Assembly (NCBI GenBank): GCA_017405805.1
Contig: JAFQZU010000040.1
Span: 1-46,177 of the forward strand
Length of the DNA: 46,177 bases
DNA from: Lachnospiraceae bacterium
GTDB lineage: Bacteria > Bacillota > Clostridia > Lachnospirales > Lachnospiraceae
Direction of reading: 5' to 3'
The notes beneath the pieces were generated by a model, which ran no database searches, was not told the DNA's origin, and worked only from the letters and a program-made list of their open reading frames with translations. Below are positions 33,711 through 41,326 of this stretch, piece by piece (the first letter of the stretch is position 1; each line of letters begins with the position of its first letter). The position numbers and the translations under genes are program-made.

Positions 33711-34784
33711 TCAGGCTGTCCCGTGCCCCTCACCCGTTTTCCTGCGGAAGAAGTGTCCTGCCACGCAGATCGCCGCTGCTGCCGCCGCCACCATCAGACT
33801 CCCGGCAAGGCCCGACACCGTCGTACCCGCCGCGCTGTCGCTGTCTTTGAAGGCGTAGTCCGGCAGGAAGGAGGTCTTTTCCTGGATGCCGGACGCGGTG
33901 TCCGCCGCACTGCTGCTCACGCCGTAATGCTCCTCGTTCAGTCCCATATTGGCGCTGTAACCGGCCTCTTCGTTGCCGAACAGGGCCCACTCCAGGCCGT
34001 CGGGGCTTTCGCTTGCAAAGTGCGAGAGCACGCCGCCCGTCAGGACTGCCAGAAGGGCGATGGTCACGATGACGCCTCCCAGGGACCGTCGGCTGCCCTT
34101 CTCAGCAGGCGTCAGCTCCACATCCATAAGCATCTTCGGTCTCGCTTCATATACATACAGGAGCACCGCGGAAGTGATCAGGCCTTCCACCAGCCCGATG
34201 GCCAGATGGATGGGCTGCATCAGCGCGCAAAAGGCCGTGAAAGGAAGCTCCGTGATGCCCGAGATCGTCGTCTCCAAAACCACGGAGAAGGCACCCATCT
34301 GCAGGGTCACGATACATCCCAGGATGGAGGCAAGGGCGATCGCAAAGCGGCGCGTGTTCCTGTCTCCGGACTTGTCCATGAGGCGGCTCCGCATGATCGG
34401 CCGCCAGAACAGATAGTACCCGACAAAACACCCGTAGAAGGCCATATTCCATATATTGGCCCCCAGCGCCATCAATCCGCCGTCGGCAAAAAACAGGCAT
34501 TGGATCGTCAGGACCACGATCATGGACAAAAAGCCCGCATGCGGTCCCAGGAGGGCGGAGAGCAGCATGCCGCCGCACATATGTCCCGAGGAGCCTGTCC
34601 CGGGAATGGTGTAGTTGATCATCTGTCCCGCAAAAACGAGGGCGGACGCCACTGCCATCGTGGGCAGCTTATCGGCGTTATCGTCTTTTTTGAGCTCCTT
34701 CACGGATATTACTGCAGCCGTTCCGGAAGCCACATACATCGTTGCTGCTACAGCGGGAGCTAAAAGCGCGTCTGCCATATGCAT
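33711..34784 (-). CDS. cbiM: cobalt/nickel substrate-binding CbiM fused to a PDGLE domain
   Basis: The 357-residue protein starts MHMADALLAP, where the N-terminal Met-His-Met segment binds the metal, so the ATG at 34784 (GGAGGG at 9-base spacing) is firm. The CbiM membrane domain follows (GTGSSGHMCGGMLLSALLGP, GANIWNMAFYG). The C-terminal third carries a PDGLE motif and a final membrane helix, corresponding to CbiN-type partners, so no separate cbiN gene is needed. Cobalt or nickel cannot be told apart. There is no room for a cobalamin riboswitch in the roughly 40-nt leader. Confidence 0.94.
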   Translation of the reverse strand: MHMADALLAPAVAATMYVASGTAAVISVKELKKDDNADKLPTMAVASALVFAGQMINYTIPGTGSSGHMCGGMLLSALLGPHAGFLSMIVVLTIQCLFFADGGLMALGANIWNMAFYGCFVGYYLFWRPIMRSRLMDKSGDRNTRRFAIALASILGCIVTLQMGAFSVVLETTISGITELPFTAFCALMQPIHLAIGLVEGLITSAVLLYVYEARPKMLMDVELTPAEKGSRRSLGGVIVTIALLAVLTGGVLSHFASESPDGLEWALFGNEEAGYSANMGLNEEHYGVSSSAADTASGIQEKTSFLPDYAFKDSDSAAGTTVSGLAGSLMVAAAAAAICVAGHFFRRKTGEGHGTA

Positions 34785-34829
34785 AATCCAAATCCCTCCA
34801 ATCAGTTTTATACATAAATTCAATTCAAA

Positions 34830-34858
34830 ATTATAACGCATCGAAAAAAACTTGACAA
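34830..34858 (-). promoter_or_regulatory. cbiM promoter
   Basis: Minus strand: TTGTCA (34858-34853), 17-bp spacer, perfect TATAAT (34835-34830). Its -35 box overlaps the rpsT -35 box on the other strand. Downstream, a small dyad TTTATACATAAA (34807-34818) lies in the leader and could be an operator. Confidence 0.8.
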
Positions 34859-34880
34859 TCAAATATGCTTCTTCTAATAT
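34852..34880 (+). promoter_or_regulatory. rpsT promoter
   Basis: Perfect TTGACA (34852-34857), 17-bp spacer, TAATAT (34875-34880). The leader of about 110 nt to rpsT has several short self-complementary segments and may be the site of S20 autoregulation, which I could not fold. Confidence 0.8.
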
Positions 34881-34998
34881 AACACTGTATGTGCATCGGA
34901 AGTTTCGTGTCTTCTTCCCTGCACAGGAAACCGGCAATGCTGCAAGCGGCTGCGCAGAGACCGGAAATGAATTATGAACACCCGGATGGAGGTATATA

Positions 34999-35262
34999 AT
35001 GGCTAATATTAAATCCGCAAAGAAGAGAATCCTTACAAGTGCCAAGAGACAGGCCCGCAACAAGGCCGTGAAGTCTTCTGTCAAGACGACCGTCAAGAAG
35101 GTCCGCGCAGCGGTGGAGAGCGGCGATCAGGCTGCAGCAGCGGCTGCCCTGAAGGAAGCTTCCTCAATCATAGGCAGCGCTGCCAACAAGGGCGTTTTGC
35201 ACAAGAACACTGCAGCCCGTAAGGTTTCCCGTCTCGCTGCTGCTGTCAACAAGCTCCAGTAA
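34999..35262 (+). CDS. rpsT: 30S ribosomal protein S20
   Basis: The 87-residue basic helical protein opens MANIKSAKKRILTSAKRQARNKA and has the C-terminal GVLHKNTAARKVSRLAAAVNKL block of S20. The ATG has GGAGG at 7 bases. It is monocistronic on the plus strand, with its own promoter and terminator, as usual for rpsT. Confidence 0.97.
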   Translation: MANIKSAKKRILTSAKRQARNKAVKSSVKTTVKKVRAAVESGDQAAAAAALKEASSIIGSAANKGVLHKNTAARKVSRLAAAVNKLQ

Positions 35263-35305
35263 GCAGGACATACGGACGCTTGTCCGCAGAGAATAGATGT
35301 ATAAT

Positions 35306-35340
35306 AAAGGACCGGCCAATACCCTCTGGCCGGTCCTTTT
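35306..35340. terminator. bidirectional terminator between rpsT and the G3E operon
   Basis: Perfect 13-bp stem AAAGGACCGGCCA / TGGCCGGTCCTTT with an 8-base loop, T run on the rpsT side and A's on the other. It stops rpsT and the converging G3E GTPase operon. Confidence 0.88.
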
Positions 35341-35362
35341 TCACGTCTTTTTAAGGATGCGC

Positions 35363-36304
35363 TTACGCGGAGAAATTGATGACGGGCTCCTCCGGCTGCC
35401 TGGACTTGCTCACCTCCAGGGCATCCAGAACGATCCCCTCTCCCCCTTCGTACTCGCTGAACTCTCTCACCGCCACTCTGGCCGTGACGTCCACCCAGGA
35501 TCTCTCGGGCATCCTGGACGCGTCCTTCCACGCGCAGGCATATCCCAAAAACGACATGTCGTTGGCGCAGCAGGTCATGGCCATACGGCCGGGCACAAAG
35601 TAGTCTCTGGGGAAGCCGTCCGGATGCATGACCATACCGGTGAAACGGACCTTTTTGCCAAGGTACCGGTCGGGATGCTCCATGCAGTCCAGATACCAGA
35701 TGCCGTAATTGATCCCCTCGAGCCGGATGGGATCCTGATGGACATCGAAGGGAAGGTCTTCTTCCGACGTCATATCGATCTCTCCGTTCTGGTCCTCGAA
35801 GACGAGCTCGGCTGACTGGTTGATGGCTTTGACGTTGCGCTTGTAGTTCATGAGCGTCTTCTCGTCGATTCCGTCGCACCGGTTGAACATGATCAGCTCG
35901 GAGTTGCGGAGCTGCTCCGCAAGGAGAGAGCGCATATTGGTGTAATACATGGCGAAGGTGGAGGCGTCGATGGTCGTGATCTGCTGCTCCAGCCTCCAGG
36001 CCTTGGGAAGACGGAAATTCTTGAAATTCCACATCCCGTTGTACTCGATGAGGATCCTCTCGGGGCGGTACTTGACCTCCAGGGCCATCATGGCCGAGGG
36101 AGTCAGGTCCTCCTCATCCTCAAACTTCTCCACCACGGTCTTCGTCTGCTTCAGGAGCTTGTCGGTATACTCCACTTCTCCCTCTTCGCAGAGGATCAGA
36201 AGCGTCGTGCCCGAAGTCTGAAAGTAGGGCTGACCGATGGTGTAAGAGAAAAATGATGACTTTCCGCTGTCCAGAAAACCATTGATGACATAAACCGGTT
36301 TCAT
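35363..36304 (-). CDS. G3E/CobW GTPase fused to a YcgQ-like (DUF1980) domain
   Basis: The 313-residue protein has a CobW-type P-loop NGFLDSGKSS (8-17), LILCEEGEVE in place of the usual metal-site region (no CxCC motif), ERILIEYNGMW, and an NRCD base motif at 141-144. Residues about 190-300 (LGKKVRFTGMVM, then FVPGRMAMTCCANDMSFLGYACAW, WVDVTARV) resemble the C-terminal domain of YcgQ/TIGR03943 proteins, including the conserved Cys-Cys at 245-246. In other bacteria YcgQ and G3E proteins are linked to zinc handling. The fusion and its role here are inferred. It follows a second G3E gene by 47 bases. Confidence 0.85.
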   Translation of the reverse strand: MKPVYVINGFLDSGKSSFFSYTIGQPYFQTSGTTLLILCEEGEVEYTDKLLKQTKTVVEKFEDEEDLTPSAMMALEVKYRPERILIEYNGMWNFKNFRLPKAWRLEQQITTIDASTFAMYYTNMRSLLAEQLRNSELIMFNRCDGIDEKTLMNYKRNVKAINQSAELVFEDQNGEIDMTSEEDLPFDVHQDPIRLEGINYGIWYLDCMEHPDRYLGKKVRFTGMVMHPDGFPRDYFVPGRMAMTCCANDMSFLGYACAWKDASRMPERSWVDVTARVAVREFSEYEGGEGIVLDALEVSKSRQPEEPVINFSA

Positions 36305-36351
36305 ATAGGGGAACCCTCCTGATAAATCGCTTCACACGCTGTCGGGACGGC

Positions 36352-37554
36352 TCAGGCCTGTCTCTTGAACAGCTTTGCCAGCGCCTCTTCGTCCAGTTTT
36401 GCCCCGATCACGCAGATCTTGCCCGTGACATCGGGCGCGCCGGTGCGCACCTCGGTCTCCTCGGGAACATAGTCGAAATGGATCCACGTGCCCTCGGGCG
36501 TGGGCAGCATGCCCTTGGAGCGAAGCACCATGCCGTACTTTTCGGAATCGTCGAGTGCCGCCAGGATGCCGCGGATCTCTTCCTCCGTATACTTGCCGGG
36601 CGTCTCCATGCCCCAGCTCCCGAAGACCTCGTCCGCGTCATGGCCGTGATGGTGATGATGGTGGTGCTGGTGGTCATGGGAATGATAGACCGTGTTGCCC
36701 TCTTCGTCCACCTCAGGCTCCGCGTGCTCGTCGTGGTCGTGATGATGATGGTGCTCGTGCTCCTCCTCATCTTCGTCATGATCATGGTGATGATGGTGAT
36801 GCTCGTGCTCCTCCTCATCCTCGTCATGATCATGGTGATGATGGTGATGCTCGTGCTCCTCCTCATCCTCGTCATGATCATGGTGATGATGGTGATGCTC
36901 GTGCTCCTCCTCGTCTGGCTCGTTCATGGCCTCCTCGAGCATCTGCTTCTGCAGGTCGGACGTACCCTCGATGGTATCCAGGATCTGCTTTCCGTCGAGC
37001 TCCGCGATGGGCGTTGTGATGATGGTCGCCTTCTCGTTGTAGCCGCGCAGGATCTCCACGCACTCCTCGATCCTGGCGTCGCTGATCTTATCGGTCCTGC
37101 TCAGCACGATGGTGCCGGCATAGGAGATCTGGTTGACAAAGAACTCGCCAAAATTCTTGATATACATCTTGCACTTGGAAGCATCCACGACCGCCACGGC
37201 GCTGTACAGCTCCATCTGGGAGCCTTCCGCCGCGTCGTTGATGGCCTTCATGACGTCGGAGAGCTTGCCGACGCCGGAGGGCTCGATCAGGATGCGCTCG
37301 GGCTGATAGGTGTTCATGACTTCCCGCAGGGAAGTGCCGAAATCGCCCACCAGGGAGCAGCAGATGCAGCCGGAATTCATCTCACGGATCTCGATCCCGG
37401 ATTCCTTGAGGAAACCGCCGTCGATGCCGATCTCGCCGAATTCATTCTCGATCAGGACAACCTTTGTCCCGGCCAGAGCGTCCTTCAGGAGCTTTTTGAT
37501 CAATGTTGTCTTGCCCGCTCCGAGAAATCCGGAGACAATATCTATTTTCGTCAT
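36352..37554 (-). CDS. G3E/CobW metal-chaperone GTPase with histidine-rich repeats
   Basis: The 400-residue protein has P-loop GFLGAGKTT (9-17), the metal-binding CxCC motif CICC (61-64), ERILIEPSG, and a C-terminal CobW domain (about 310-400). Between them lies a low-complexity region (213-303) with about 40 histidines, including four copies of the unit EEEHEHHHHHHDHDED. G3E GTPases deliver Zn, Co or Ni to client proteins; the histidines likely store or buffer metal. The ATG at 37554 has AGAGG at 6-base spacing. Closest in type to ZNG1/YeiR/YjiA; the client is unknown. Confidence 0.92.
   Translation of the reverse strand: MTKIDIVSGFLGAGKTTLIKKLLKDALAGTKVVLIENEFGEIGIDGGFLKESGIEIREMNSGCICCSLVGDFGTSLREVMNTYQPERILIEPSGVGKLSDVMKAINDAAEGSQMELYSAVAVVDASKCKMYIKNFGEFFVNQISYAGTIVLSRTDKISDARIEECVEILRGYNEKATIITTPIAELDGKQILDTIEGTSDLQKQMLEEAMNEPDEEEHEHHHHHHDHDEDEEEHEHHHHHHDHDEDEEEHEHHHHHHDHDEDEEEHEHHHHHDHDEHAEPEVDEEGNTVYHSHDHQHHHHHHHGHDADEVFGSWGMETPGKYTEEEIRGILAALDDSEKYGMVLRSKGMLPTPEGTWIHFDYVPEETEVRTGAPDVTGKICVIGAKLDEEALAKLFKRQA
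36730..36918 (-). repeat. 48-bp in-frame tandem repeats (His-rich)
   Basis: Three full 48-bp units and one 45-bp unit, each coding for EEEHEHHHHHHDHDED or a version one residue shorter. The units are almost identical at DNA level, which implies recent expansion by slippage or unequal exchange. Confidence 0.9.
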
Positions 37555-37617
37555 GACTAACCTCTTTCCGGAATACGCAGGCGGCGCATTCCCTATCAAT
37601 ACGTATGTTTTAAAACG

Positions 37618-37967
37618 GTAAGTCTGGCTGTAAGCCGGGTTATGTCTTGGATGATCATCTATCTAGGACTGCCGTCGCCGACAGCCTCGAGCGACCCACC
37701 CGGGAACGGACCGGGCCGGCCCATAGTCCCCGTTTCGGTCTTGCTTCGGATGGGGTTTACATGGCTCGCCGTGTTACCACGACGACGGTAGTCTCTTACA
37801 CTGCCTTTTCACCCTTACGCCGGCCGGGCCGACGCGGTATATTTCTGTTGCACTTTCCTGGGAGTCACCTCCACCGGACGTTATCCGGCATCCTGCCCTG
37901 CGAAGCCCGGACTTTCCTCACCTGCGCCCTTTCGGGACCTGCAGCTGCGATCACCCGCCAGACTTAC
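37618..37967 (-). ncRNA. rnpB: RNase P RNA, bacterial type
   Basis: The catalytic RNA of RNase P, which matures tRNA 5' ends. On the minus strand it contains the universal P4 segment GAGGAAAGTCC followed by GGGCTTCGCAGG (near 37900-37920), and near the 3' end ACATAACCCGGCTTAC, the P4 partner region. The ends pair as helix P1: GTAAGTCTGG at the 5' side (37967-37958) with CCAGACTTAC at the 3' side (37627-37618). Length is about 350 nt. A good promoter lies just upstream. Exact ends are approximate. Confidence 0.95.
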
Positions 37968-37977
37968 CTAAACTGTT

Positions 37978-38006
37978 ATTTTATATCCGCTTTTCCCTAA
38001 AGTCAA
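37978..38006 (-). promoter_or_regulatory. rnpB promoter
   Basis: Minus strand: TTGACT (38006-38001), 17-bp spacer, TAAAAT (37983-37978), placing the start point close to the 5' end of RNase P RNA. Confidence 0.75.
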
Positions 38007-38014
38007 ATTTAGTT

Positions 38015-39673
38015 TTACAGTCCGAAGCAGCCGCCTCCCACGAACTCTCTGCAGAGGGAATTGTTGGGCACGGAGGCCGTATCCACGCCGACGAAATACT
38101 CCAGGAACTTGAGAAGCCTCTTGGCCTCGTAGAATTCCGGCTCGTTCTGGCTGACATTGAAAAGGAGCGGCTCCGCGAACTGCTTGATCACGGCGAGCTC
38201 ATAGATCAGGAGCGAATTGAAGACCGCGTCCGCGCTGTCCTGATAGGGCAGAATGAACTCGTCCTCCGCGTCCACTACCTTTCTCCACCCGTTGAGGGTG
38301 ATCTGCGCGGTATTGCCCCTCGTGCGCGCGTCCCGCACGAGCCTGCGAAGGAGCCGGACGTCCCTCGAAGGGATCCAGTTGTGCTCGTCTATATTGAGGC
38401 TCGTCATGGCGCTGATATAGATCTTGAACTTGTTCTCGTCGGGAAGCTCTGCGGTGGCCTTGGGATTGAGTCCGTGGATGCCCTCGATGATCAGCACGTC
38501 CTTGGATTCCAGCTTGAGGAAGCGGCCTTTGTATACTTTTTTGCCGGCCTTGAAATCGAAGGTGGGCATCTCGATGGTCTCGCCCTCGAGAAGGTCGCTC
38601 ATATCCGCGTTGAACAGATCGAGGTCCAGCGCCTCCAGCACGTCAAAATTATAGTTCCCGTCGATATCGATGGGCGTGTTCTCCCGGTTCAGGAAATAGT
38701 CGTCCATGCTGATGATGTGCGGCCGGATCCCGAAGGACCGGAGCTGGACCGACAGCCTGTGGGAGAAGGTCGTCTTTCCGGAAGAGCTGGGTCCCGCGAC
38801 CAGGATGAACTTCACGTTCTTGCGGTTGTAGATCATCTCCGCGATATCGCCGATCCGGCGCTCCTGCAGTGCCTCCTGCACAAGGATCATGTCGTTGAGG
38901 CCGCCCGAGCAGATCGACTTGTTCAGGTCTCCCACCGTGCTGATTCCCATGAGAGCCCCCCACTCCGTGGAGAGCATCAGCTGCTCGAACAGGCTCTTCT
39001 GCTCGACGAAGGGCTCGAGCTCCGTGGGATTGTCCTGCGGGGGAAGATTGAGGATCAGACCGCCGTGGTACTCCTGCACCGCGAATTTGGTGACATAACC
39101 CGTGGTGGGCAGCATGTACCCGTAAAAATAGTCGTAGAACCCCTCCAGGTTATAGACATTGATGGTGGAGCCCCTGCGGAAGTGGAAGAGCTTTTCCTTG
39201 TCGTTCATCCCCTGCCTGCGGAAGAGCTCCCGCGCGTCGTCGCTGGGATAGGTCTTCTTGATGATCGGGATGGACTTCTCGCTCATCGAGCGCATCTCCT
39301 GTTCCACTTTACCCGCGAAATCGGGCGTGACCCGGATCCCGCCGTGAACTGTGCAGAAGAAAGCGTTTCCCATCGCGAATTCAATGCGAAGATGCACTTC
39401 CTTGCCCGACGAGTGCAGGATGTTGTTGACCGCCTTGACCATCATCATGAGCGCCGTCCGCGTGTAGGCGTTGTGTCCGGAGCTCTCTGCCGTCGTGATG
39501 AAGCGGAGCGCGCCGTCCTTTTCAAGCTTTTTGCTCAGCTCCTTCATCTTTCCGTTGAGATTCACCAGTGCGATCGTGCCGTTGTACTTTGCCTGATATT
39601 CTTTTGCGATGGCTTCAAATGTTGTTCCCTTGGCGTACTGTTTCATCACGCCGCCGATCATAACTGTAGGCAT
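38015..39673 (-). CDS. uridine kinase-like nucleoside kinase with N-terminal TGS/ThrRS-like region
   Basis: The 552-residue protein joins an N-terminal TGS-like domain (1-60) and a ThrRS-editing-like region (about 60-200, with ESSGHNAYTRTALMMMV and FHFRRGSTINVY) to a phosphoribulokinase/uridine kinase domain with P-loop AGPSSSGKTT (293-302), ISMDDYFLNRENTP and DVLIIEGIHGLNP. Proteins with this layout are common in Clostridia; the substrate is not proven. The ATG at 39673 has GGAGG at 5 bases; an upstream in-frame start at 39712 would overlap nif3 and lacks a site. Confidence 0.9.
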   Translation of the reverse strand: MPTVMIGGVMKQYAKGTTFEAIAKEYQAKYNGTIALVNLNGKMKELSKKLEKDGALRFITTAESSGHNAYTRTALMMMVKAVNNILHSSGKEVHLRIEFAMGNAFFCTVHGGIRVTPDFAGKVEQEMRSMSEKSIPIIKKTYPSDDARELFRRQGMNDKEKLFHFRRGSTINVYNLEGFYDYFYGYMLPTTGYVTKFAVQEYHGGLILNLPPQDNPTELEPFVEQKSLFEQLMLSTEWGALMGISTVGDLNKSICSGGLNDMILVQEALQERRIGDIAEMIYNRKNVKFILVAGPSSSGKTTFSHRLSVQLRSFGIRPHIISMDDYFLNRENTPIDIDGNYNFDVLEALDLDLFNADMSDLLEGETIEMPTFDFKAGKKVYKGRFLKLESKDVLIIEGIHGLNPKATAELPDENKFKIYISAMTSLNIDEHNWIPSRDVRLLRRLVRDARTRGNTAQITLNGWRKVVDAEDEFILPYQDSADAVFNSLLIYELAVIKQFAEPLLFNVSQNEPEFYEAKRLLKFLEYFVGVDTASVPNNSLCREFVGGGCFGL

Positions 39674-39689
39674 GCTGACCTCCGTTTCA

Positions 39690-40472
39690 TTAAATGCTGT
39701 GGAACGGCGCACCGCAGTCCGCCGATATGATCTCCACCTGCGGGATCTCTCTCTCCAGATATTCCTTCATGTAGGGGATGAAGATCTTCTCCACGCCGTA
39801 GTGTCCGGCGTCGATCAGGCTGATCCCCTTTTCACAGGCGTCGATCCCCACGTGGTGTGTGATGTCGCCCGTGATCATCACGTCCGCCCCGGCCCGCAGA
39901 GCGTGTCCGATCTCGTCCTTGCCCGACCCGGGAAGGATCGCGCAGGTGATGACCGTCTGGTCCGGATCCCCGTAATACTGCACGTGCTCCAGGGAAAAGA
40001 CCTCCGCCGTCTTCTGGGCCAACTCCCGCAGCGTCATGTTGTCCGGAAGGATCCCGACTCTGCCAAAGCCCTCCACGGACACATCGTCCTCGAAGGTGAC
40101 TTCCAGGACCTCCCTGTCCGAGAGCTGCAGAAGGTCTGCCGCGGCGTCCGCCATCCCAAGCACGTCAAAATTCGTATGCATCGCATAGCAGGCCACGTCC
40201 GCCTGCAGAAGGCGCAGGATCCGCTTTCCGGTATAATCCTCGTCCGTCACATGCTTGATCCCGCCAAAAAGCAGCGGATGGTGGGTCAGAATGAGGTCCG
40301 CCCCCTCCGCGATGGCCTTCTCGATCACTTCCGACGTCGCATCCAGCGCCAGGGCGATCTTCTTTACTTCCTTGCCCGTCCTTCCGCACTGCAGTCCCAC
40401 GTTGTCCCAGGACATGGCAAAGGTGTCCGGGCACAGTTCCCGCAGCGCTGCTATGATCTCCGATAAAAGCAT
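39690..40472 (-). CDS. Nif3-like dinuclear metal-centre protein (YqfO family)
   Basis: The 260-residue protein has the Nif3 blocks WDNVGLQCG, ADLILTHHPLLFGG (metal-binding histidines), YAMHTNFDV and the C-terminal GHYGVEKIFIPYMKEYLE. It is the short form without the YqfO insert domain. The enzymatic role is unsettled, with GTP cyclohydrolase type 2-like annotation in some databases. It sits 8 bases after trmK, the conserved trmK-nif3 pair. Confidence 0.93.
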   Translation of the reverse strand: MLLSEIIAALRELCPDTFAMSWDNVGLQCGRTGKEVKKIALALDATSEVIEKAIAEGADLILTHHPLLFGGIKHVTDEDYTGKRILRLLQADVACYAMHTNFDVLGMADAAADLLQLSDREVLEVTFEDDVSVEGFGRVGILPDNMTLRELAQKTAEVFSLEHVQYYGDPDQTVITCAILPGSGKDEIGHALRAGADVMITGDITHHVGIDACEKGISLIDAGHYGVEKIFIPYMKEYLEREIPQVEIISADCGAPFHSI

Positions 40473-40480
40473 TTTTTTCG

Positions 40481-41326
40481 TTACCCCTCGTATACGCGGA
40501 GCGCTTCCAGAATCAGCGCCTTCCCCGCCTCCGCTTTCCGTGCGGCCTCTTCCAGCGCGCTGAGCGCCGCCTCATTCTGCGCAGACTCGCTCTGCGCCGC
40601 CCCGTTCTTCGCGGCATCTGCGCCGCCGGCTGCCACGGAAGCCAGGATTCTGTCCTGCACGCTCAGCCTCCACTGCAAAAAGCTCTTCAGCACCGGATCC
40701 CTTCTGCGCAGAAGGACCGGCCCGAAACGAAGCTCGGCCTCCGTCATCCCGCACGCAGGATCTCCTTCCGCCGCCGGCACCGCCGGTACGGCGTGCATGA
40801 CCACGTAATACTTGTTTCTCTCCCGCAGCATACGCTCGCCGTCGATGACAAATCCCAGCTCCTGCAGTGCCATGCGCACCTGCTCCGGATCTGCCTGGGG
40901 CTGCAGGATCAGTTCGCGGAAGGATTTTGTTTTGCCGGGTTCGCGAAGGAGGATCTTTCTCATGATCCGGCCTCCCATGCCGGCGATCACAAGGCTCTCC
41001 GCCTCTCCCGGCACATAGGCGTCGAGACCGTCCGACATGCGCAGCGCCGTCAGCGATCCATAGCCGTACCGCTCCAGGTTCTCCCGCGCCTTCTGCAAAG
41101 GGCCCGGAATGACATCCATGCCGAGCGCGCCCCGGATCCTGCCTTCCTGCAGGAGATAGATCGGAATGTGGGCGTGGTCGCACCCCACGTCGCAGATCGT
41201 CGTGCCCCGGCTGACCATGTCGGCGATGGCCGTCAGCCTGGGGGACAGCCGCACTGCCTCCCTGCCGGTGTCGCCTGAGCCTCTGCCGGTGTCACCTGTG
41301 CCCATTCCGGTGTCGCCTGTGCCCAT
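40481..41326 (-). CDS. trmK: tRNA (adenine-N1)-methyltransferase TrmK with a repeated N-terminal tail
   Basis: The 281-residue protein has the TrmK core: LSPRLTAIADMV, SAM site ICDVGCDHAHIPIYLLQEGR, and VIAGMGGRIMRKIL. It methylates A22 of tRNA. The first 21 residues are a tail of three units (GTGDTGM, GTGDTGR, GSGDTGR) not found in typical family members, coded by 21-bp repeats at 41264-41326; two of the units contain a possible ATG start. Its ATG overlaps the sigA stop in TGATG, implying coupling. A C-terminal Ala-rich stretch is also low complexity. Confidence 0.93.
   Translation of the reverse strand: MGTGDTGMGTGDTGRGSGDTGREAVRLSPRLTAIADMVSRGTTICDVGCDHAHIPIYLLQEGRIRGALGMDVIPGPLQKARENLERYGYGSLTALRMSDGLDAYVPGEAESLVIAGMGGRIMRKILLREPGKTKSFRELILQPQADPEQVRMALQELGFVIDGERMLRERNKYYVVMHAVPAVPAAEGDPACGMTEAELRFGPVLLRRRDPVLKSFLQWRLSVQDRILASVAAGGADAAKNGAAQSESAQNEAALSALEEAARKAEAGKALILEALRVYEG

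Noticed and set aside
34785-34830. Cobalamin or Ni/Co riboswitch ahead of cbiM
   Set aside because: The mapped-by-eye promoter leaves a leader of only about 40 nt, too short for either riboswitch class, and no conserved box was seen.
36730-36918. CRISPR-like regular repeat
   Set aside because: It is an in-frame coding repeat (48 bp) within a recognised GTPase gene.
37618-38000. Small plus-strand open frame of about 117 codons
   Set aside because: It overlaps RNase P RNA, whose P1 and P4 elements are clear, and has no ribosome binding site.
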